Shown one piece after another: positions 33,687 through 38,386 of a DNA stretch of 38,386 bases. A model generated the notes under the pieces. It was not told where the DNA came from and did not search any database. It worked only from the letters and a program-made list of their open reading frames with translations. The position numbers and the translations under genes were made by a program. The stretch is from JAWLBY01 sp041687455 (GTDB lineage: Bacteria; Pseudomonadota; Gammaproteobacteria; Xanthomonadales; Xanthomonadaceae), in the NCBI GenBank assembly GCA_041687455.1, contig JAWLBY010000030.1, positions 1 to 38,386 of the forward strand, written 5' to 3'. The first letter of the stretch is position 1. Every line of letters begins with the position of its first letter.

Positions 33687-34619
33687 ATGAGCCGCGCCTA
33701 CCTGCAAATCCATTCCTGCGTGCTGCTGTGGGGCTTCACCGCGATCCTCGGCAAGCTGATCACGCTGGCCGCGTTGCCGCTGGTCTGGTGGCGGATGCTG
33801 ATCGTGGTTGGCGTGTCGCTGCTGATCCCGACCGTATGGCGCGGGCTGCGGCGGATGTCGCCGCGACTGCTGGCGGTCTACGCCGGCATCGGTGCGCTGG
33901 TGGCGCTGCACTGGCTGACCTTCTACGCTGCGATCAAGCTGTCGAATGCCTCGGTCGCGGCGACCTGCATCGCGCTCGGCCCGGTGTTCCTCGCGATCGT
34001 CGAGCCGTGGCTGACCGGGCGCCGGTTCCAGCCGCGCGAACTGCTGCTCGGGATCGCGGTGTTGCCGGGTGTCGCATTGGTGGTCGGCGGCATCGACGTC
34101 GCGATGCGAACCGGCGTCGCGGTCGGTGCGGTTTCGGCGGCGCTGGTCGCGGTGTTCGGAGCGCTGAACAAGCGCTTCGTCGAACACGGCGATCCGTTGA
34201 CCGTCACGACGGTCGAACTCGGCGCCGGCGTCGCGACGCTGACCATGCTGACGCCGATCGTGCCACTGCTGCTGCCGGGCGAGACTTCGCTGCCGTGGAC
34301 GCTCCCCGGATTCGACGATGCCGCATTGCTGGTCACGCTCGCGCTCGGCTGCACGCTGCTGCCGTTTGCGTTGTCGCTGGTGGCGCTGCGGCGGTTGTCG
34401 GCGTTCTCGGCCCAGCTCGCGGTGAATCTCGAACCGGTCTACGCGATCGTGCTGGCGATGCTGCTGCTCGGCGAGCAGCACGAGCTGACGCCGACGTTCT
34501 ATGCCGGCGTCGCGGTCATCCTCGCTGCGGTGCTGCTGCACCCGCTGATCAGCCGGCCGCGACGGGTGACGACGCCGGAGGCGCTGGGCGTCGCGGAGGC
34601 GAAGCACGTCGCCGATTGA
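33687..34619 (+). CDS. EamA/DMT-family transporter
   Basis: A 310-residue inner-membrane protein with about ten hydrophobic helices in two EamA halves (start L-L-W-G-F-T-A-I-L-G-K-L; second half A-L-V-A-V-F-G-A-L-N-K-R). The last helices carry N-L-E-P-V-Y-A-I-V-L-A-M-L-L-L-G-E. Family members export small metabolites or amino acids; the substrate is not readable. ATG 33687 was chosen by family fit; ATG 33645 is 14 codons upstream and neither has a strong ribosome binding site. Confidence 0.88.
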   Translation: MSRAYLQIHSCVLLWGFTAILGKLITLAALPLVWWRMLIVVGVSLLIPTVWRGLRRMSPRLLAVYAGIGALVALHWLTFYAAIKLSNASVAATCIALGPVFLAIVEPWLTGRRFQPRELLLGIAVLPGVALVVGGIDVAMRTGVAVGAVSAALVAVFGALNKRFVEHGDPLTVTTVELGAGVATLTMLTPIVPLLLPGETSLPWTLPGFDDAALLVTLALGCTLLPFALSLVALRRLSAFSAQLAVNLEPVYAIVLAMLLLGEQHELTPTFYAGVAVILAAVLLHPLISRPRRVTTPEALGVAEAKHVAD

Positions 34620-34647
34620 GATCCACCACAACGCTTTGAATGGAAAC

Positions 34648-35034
34648 GGCTTCAGCCGCGATCTTGTGCCGCAGCCTTGCAGCAGCTCGGAACTGCAGTA
34701 TCCCTCGCATGCTGCAGCAAGCTCGGGGCGCACGCTCTTGGGTCCCCTCGTGGAGCGACGGCGGGCTGGCGGAAAACGCCCGCAGGGGCACGCGCATGGA
34801 TGCGCGTGCGTCCACCGTCAGCACAGGATGTGCTGTCGGTGGACCCCGCCAGCACGACGACCCGGAGCGCGAATGCGCGGAGGGCCCGCGCAACGCGGGG
34901 TGCCCTTTCTCTTGGTTACTTCTCTTTGGGCACGCAAAGAGAAGTAACTCGGGCAGGCCGCAGGCCTGTCCGAAACGCTGTTTCTCTGCGCGACGCGCGA
35001 GTGCAGCCGCAATCAACAGATCCCGGCTGAAGCC
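34648..35034. repeat. REP-like block with inverted ends and a perfect hairpin
   Basis: Ends are inverted copies of a 17-18-base REP-like sequence (34648-34665 and 35018-35034, one difference). Inside, 34916-34928 pairs exactly with 34935-34947, a 13-bp hairpin around GGCACG. No gene is supported in this 482-base gap; it separates the transporter from uvrD. Confidence 0.6.
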
Positions 35035-35088
35035 GCTCCCACAGGAAACGCGCAGCACGCAGCAAGCGAGCCGCTGCAGCCCGGCCAT

Positions 35089-35094
35089 TACAAT
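35089..35094 (+). promoter_or_regulatory. -10 box at the uvrD start
   Basis: TACAAT ends seven bases before ATG 35102, with no room for a ribosome binding site, again suggesting a leaderless mRNA. The -35 region is poor. Confidence 0.45.
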
Positions 35095-35101
35095 GCACGC
35101 A

Positions 35102-37291
35102 ATGGACGTTTCCCATCTGCTCGAAGGCCTGAACCCGGCGCAGCGCCAGGCCGTCACTGCCGAACCCGGCCATCATCTCGTGCTGGCCGGCGCCGGCTCC
35201 GGCAAGACCCGCGTGCTGGTGCACCGGATCGGCTGGCTGACCGAAGTGCTCGGCGTGCGGCCGTATTCGATCCTCGCCGTCACCTTCACCAACAAGGCCG
35301 CCGGCGAGATGCGCCAGCGCGTGTCGGCGCTGGTCGAGGGCAGTGGCCCGTCGGGTCGCAGCGGCATGTGGGTCGGCACCTTCCACGGCATCGCCCACCG
35401 GCTGCTGCGGCTGCACGCGCGCGACGCCGGGCTGCCGGACACCTTCCAGGTGCTCGATTCGGACGATCAGTTGCGGCTGCTCAAGCGCACGATCGTCGAC
35501 CTCGGCCTCGACGAAAAACAGTTCCCGCCGCGGCTCGCAAGCTGGTTCGTCAATCAGTGCAAGGACGAGGGCAAGCGCAGCAAGCACCTGCAGGTCACCG
35601 ACTACCAGAGCGGCGTGCTGCGCGACATCTATGCCGCCTACGAGGCCGCCTGCGAGCGTTCCGGGCTGGTCGACTTCGCCGAACTGCTGCTGCGCACGCA
35701 CGAGCTGCTGCGCGACAACCCGGGGCTGCTTGCGCACTACCGGCAGCGCTTCACGCAGATCCTGGTCGACGAGTTCCAGGACACCAACGCGATCCAGTAC
35801 GCATTCGTCCGGCTGCTTGCCGGCGAGACTGGCTGCGTGCTGGTGGTCGGCGACGACGACCAGGCGATCTACGGCTGGCGCGGCGCGCGGGTCGAACACG
35901 TGCAGCATTTCCTGCGTGATTTCCCTGACGCGCAGACACTGCGGCTGGAGCAGAACTACCGCTCGACCGGCACCATCCTGGCCGCCGCCAATGCGGTGAT
36001 CGCGAACAACCCGGAGCGACTCGGCAAGCGGCTGTGGACCGACGGCGCCGACGGCGAACCGATCGAACTGTTTGCGGCCTACAACGAGAACGACGAGGCG
36101 CGCTTCGTCGTCGAGCGCGTGCAGCAATGGATCGCGCACGGCGGAACCGCCAGCGACTGCGCGGTGCTGTACCGCTCGAACGCACAGTCGCGTGCGTTCG
36201 AGGATGCATTGATGCAGGCCGGCATGCCGTATCGCGTGTACGGCGGCCTGCGTTTCTTCGAGCGCGCCGAGATCCGTGACACGCTCGCCTACCTGCGGCT
36301 GATCGCGAATCGCGCCGACGACGCCGCCTTCGAGCGGGCGGTCAACACGCCGACCCGCGGCATCGGCGAGCGCACGCTGGACCAGGTCCGAGCCAGCGCC
36401 CGCGCCGATAACGCGCCGATGTGGGAAGCGATGCTCGGCGAAATCGTCGACAGCCGGTTGTCGGGCCGCGCGCGCAACGCGCTGCGCGGGTTCGCCGAGC
36501 TGATCGAGCAACTGGCCGGCGAATGCCGCGAGCTGGTGCTGGCCGAGCAGATCGACCGGGTGCTGCTGCGTTCGGGCCTGCGGGCCTATTACGCCGCCGA
36601 GTCGCGCGGGTCGCTCGATTCCCGCACCGACAACCTCGACGAACTGGTCACCGTCGCCAGCCGCTTCCATGCCGCCGACATCGAGGAACAGGATCTGCCG
36701 GAGCTGGTCGCATTCCTCGCCTTCGCATCGCTCGAAGCCGGCGAAGGCCAGGCCGAGGCGTGGGAGGACGGCGTCCAGTTGATGAGCCTGCACGCAGCGA
36801 AGGGCCTCGAGTTCCCGCTGGTGTTCCTGGCCGGCATGGAGGAAGGCATCTTCCCGAGTCGCAGGGCACTGGAGGAATCCGGCCGGCTCGACGAGGAACG
36901 CCGGCTCGCCTACGTCGGCATCACCCGCGCACGCGAGAAACTGGTGCTGTGCTACGCCGAAGCGCGACGGATCCACGGCGTCGACCTGTACGGCACGCCG
37001 TCGCGTTTCGTCCGCGAGATCCCGGCGCCACTGCTGAATGAACTCCGTCCGCGGGTGCAGGTGGCGCGACCGATGGGATATTCGGGCGGCCCACGCGGTG
37101 CATCGTCGCTGCAGGAAGACCCGGGCCATGGCCTGAAGCTCGGCCAGCGCGTGCGCCACATGAACTTCGGCGAAGGCGTTATCACCGACGCCGAAGGCAG
37201 CGGCGCGCATGCGCGGGTGCAGGTCAATTTCGACAGCGCCGGGTCGAAGTGGATGGTGGTCGCGTACGCGAAGCTCGAAGCCATCAGGTGA
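35102..37291 (+). CDS. uvrD: DNA helicase II UvrD
   Basis: A 729-residue superfamily 1A helicase (3'-5'), acting in nucleotide excision and mismatch repair. The start M-D-V-S-H-L-L-E-G-L-N-P-A-Q-R-Q-A-V matches UvrD. Motifs: Walker A G-A-G-S-G-K-T (30-36), T-F-T-N-K-A-A, W-V-G-T-F-H-G, D-E-F-Q-D-T-N, D-D-Q-A-I-Y-G-W-R-G-A, L-E-Q-N-Y-R-S, L-M-S-L-H-A-A-K-G-L-E-F, and Y-V-G-I-T-R-A. The C-terminal tail ends in the usual V-x-F-D-S-A-G-S-K-W-M-V. ATG 35102 is used; ATG 35093 is three codons upstream, and a far longer in-frame extension runs through repeats. Confidence 0.96.
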   Translation: MDVSHLLEGLNPAQRQAVTAEPGHHLVLAGAGSGKTRVLVHRIGWLTEVLGVRPYSILAVTFTNKAAGEMRQRVSALVEGSGPSGRSGMWVGTFHGIAHRLLRLHARDAGLPDTFQVLDSDDQLRLLKRTIVDLGLDEKQFPPRLASWFVNQCKDEGKRSKHLQVTDYQSGVLRDIYAAYEAACERSGLVDFAELLLRTHELLRDNPGLLAHYRQRFTQILVDEFQDTNAIQYAFVRLLAGETGCVLVVGDDDQAIYGWRGARVEHVQHFLRDFPDAQTLRLEQNYRSTGTILAAANAVIANNPERLGKRLWTDGADGEPIELFAAYNENDEARFVVERVQQWIAHGGTASDCAVLYRSNAQSRAFEDALMQAGMPYRVYGGLRFFERAEIRDTLAYLRLIANRADDAAFERAVNTPTRGIGERTLDQVRASARADNAPMWEAMLGEIVDSRLSGRARNALRGFAELIEQLAGECRELVLAEQIDRVLLRSGLRAYYAAESRGSLDSRTDNLDELVTVASRFHAADIEEQDLPELVAFLAFASLEAGEGQAEAWEDGVQLMSLHAAKGLEFPLVFLAGMEEGIFPSRRALEESGRLDEERRLAYVGITRAREKLVLCYAEARRIHGVDLYGTPSRFVREIPAPLLNELRPRVQVARPMGYSGGPRGASSLQEDPGHGLKLGQRVRHMNFGEGVITDAEGSGAHARVQVNFDSAGSKWMVVAYAKLEAIR

Positions 37292-37431
37292 TGGACGTCG
37301 CAGACGGCATGCTCACCATGCGGACTCCAACGCAGCCGTCGGCCGGTCCTGGGTTGCCCCCCCCAACGAACTGCATAGACTGGACAAGCCTAGGATCGGG
37401 CTGGGCCCAACTCGACAATGGAGAACAAGAA

Positions 37432-37974
37432 ATGAGTCACGGATTCAGCGACAAACGCTGGAAGAATCTCCTCGCATGTGCCGCGCTGGCGATTGCGGGG
37501 GTCAACGTTTCGCCGACAGCACACGCCATTGACATCACCGAAGCGTCTTACGCTCTGGCGCCAACCTGGGTGCCCAGCGGCCCGGCCAACGGTTCCGTCT
37601 CTGCCACCGCGGCAGCCAGCCGCGACGGTTGGCACATCGAGGCGAAGTTCACCTGGAAAGCAGTCAATGGCCGCCCGGCCTGGCATCTCGTCGAAAGCAA
37701 TGCCGAGTCCGTGGGGCAGGTGGCAACGCTTTCGGATGGCTCGCCGGCCGCGAGTGCATCCGGCGACGGCGCACCGAGCGTCCCCGATCCGAACCCGCCA
37801 ACGGGTGCTCCCAACGGCGGCGGCACCGTCACCAACACGTTCTGGGATGGTGGCTGGTCCTACACGGTGACGTATGAGTGGGGCACCCGGAACGGCGTGC
37901 TCGGATGGCACATCACTTCCGTCAGCATGACGTACGCGCCGAAGAACCCGTACCCTCCCACCAGCGAAAAATGA
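37432..37974 (+). CDS. Exported protein with duplicated tryptophan motif
   Basis: Not recognised. The 180-residue product has a signal peptide (cleavage probably after A-H-A, residue 32). It contains two copies of the pattern G-W-x7-W-x3-N-G-x3-W-H: G66-W67 to H85, and G141-W142 to H160, exactly 75 residues apart. A flexible Ser/Gly/Pro-rich linker (about 101-130) joins them. No cysteine remains in the mature protein. ATG 37432 has GGAG eight bases before it. A hairpin follows the stop. Likely periplasmic or secreted; the aromatic pattern suggests a small beta-sheet repeat, possibly ligand-binding, which is inference. Confidence 0.8.
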   Translation: MSHGFSDKRWKNLLACAALAIAGVNVSPTAHAIDITEASYALAPTWVPSGPANGSVSATAAASRDGWHIEAKFTWKAVNGRPAWHLVESNAESVGQVATLSDGSPAASASGDGAPSVPDPNPPTGAPNGGGTVTNTFWDGGWSYTVTYEWGTRNGVLGWHITSVSMTYAPKNPYPPTSEK

Positions 37975-37981
37975 GCTGAGT

Positions 37982-38013
37982 CAGTCGGCGCGGCGACGAA
38001 ACCGCGCCGACTG
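37982..38013 (+). terminator. Hairpin after the exported protein gene
   Basis: Exact 12-bp stem (37982-37993 with 38002-38013) and an 8-base loop, 7 bases after the stop. No T-tract follows directly; a second hairpin at 38041-38058 (GCCCGCG-GGAG-CGCGGGC) is followed by TCGGCTTTG. Confidence 0.6.
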
Positions 38014-38065
38014 ATCGTGGAGGCCAAACCGACTGACGCCGCCCGCGGGAGCGCGGGCTCGGCTT

Positions 38066-38308
38066 TGTCATCCCGGCCCTTCGACAGGCTGCCGGCCTCC
38101 GACCGCGCCGGGATCCATCCTGGTCCTGATCGAACTGCAGTGGATCCCGGCGCTCGCCCACTGCTGTCCGGGGAAGTGGCGGGCGCCGAATCTTGCGATA
38201 CCGTCATCCCGGCGAAAGCCGGGAACCATTTTGGCTTCGCTTCACAAGCCGAGGACTCGCAGCAAGAGCAAACTGGATCCCGGCTTCCGCCCACTGCTGT
38301 CCGGGGAA
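38066..38308. repeat. Dispersed repeats at the window end
   Basis: A 35-base segment occurs at 38141-38175 and 38274-38308 with three differences, 133 bases apart. Between them, 38202-38222 is identical to 4551-4571, and a related GTCATCCCGGC lies near 38068. No supported gene exists from 37975 to the end; the last 78 bases show nothing I can name. Confidence 0.7.
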
Positions 38309-38386
38309 AATCCGCGCGCGCCTCACGAAAGTGTTGCGGTGTCTGGAGTTCGGGGTTAAACCCCTGAGCGCCAACTCACTTCCAGA

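Noticed and set aside
34640..35101. 154-codon N-terminal extension of UvrD
   Set aside because: It is made of REP-like repeats; UvrD homology begins at 35102 and a -10-like box sits just before it.

Overview
The window is a high-GC, gene-dense chromosomal segment that looks gammaproteobacterial, most likely from the Xanthomonadales (Lysobacterales). The reasons are the rubredoxin/thiE/hemL grouping, mpl in an adk operon, a pyrophosphate-type phosphofructokinase beside a membrane H+-pyrophosphatase, a SirB1-type TPR protein, YcgL, large secreted peptidases, and dispersed hairpin repeats in the gaps. No rRNA or tRNA gene, CRISPR array or intact insertion sequence was recognised. A 100-base run of N at 20483-20582 marks an assembly gap.

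Layout. 292-5469: DUF192 exported protein, SirB1-like protein, rubredoxin (-), thiE, hemL, glyoxalase I (-), HSDL2-type short-chain dehydrogenase (-). 5563-8163: a DedA-PAP2-LssY fusion membrane protein, convergent with a Lon-N-domain protein. 8173-8426: a MITE-like element with near-perfect terminal inverted repeats. 8459-11007 (-): adk, a membrane protein and mpl as one tight operon. 11231-15596: PPi-dependent phosphofructokinase, a CsgG-like exported protein and K+-independent H+-pyrophosphatase. 15766-19911: an accessory patch of a Fic AMPylase-like protein convergent with an MmeI-type single-chain restriction-modification enzyme. 19912-20852: a degraded gene end, tandem hairpin repeats and the gap. 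20853-22634: soluble pyrophosphatase and an HDOD protein with a degenerate receiver. 22737-26364 (-): a large membrane-anchored ankyrin protein overlapped by ycgL. 26569-32484: a tricorn-type protease and an S9 prolyl oligopeptidase, divergent across a region with two identical palindromic boxes. 32520-37291: saccharopine-dehydrogenase-like protein, EamA transporter, repeat block, uvrD. 37432-37974: a small exported protein with an internal duplication, then dispersed repeats to the end.

How the genes fit together. Pyrophosphate handling is the clearest theme: reversible PPi-linked glycolysis (pfp), energy-conserving PPi hydrolysis (hppA) and soluble hydrolysis (ppa) lie within 10 kb, with adk divergent from pfp. 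The Fic/restriction patch and its repeats separate hppA from ppa and look like a later insertion. The two divergent peptidases form a peptide-degradation pair that may share regulation. Several proteins keep a domain but lose key residues: the PAP2 domain of the DedA fusion, the HDOD receiver and the dehydrogenase. Several genes have a -10-like hexamer 6-8 bases before the start codon and no clear ribosome binding site, suggesting leaderless mRNAs.
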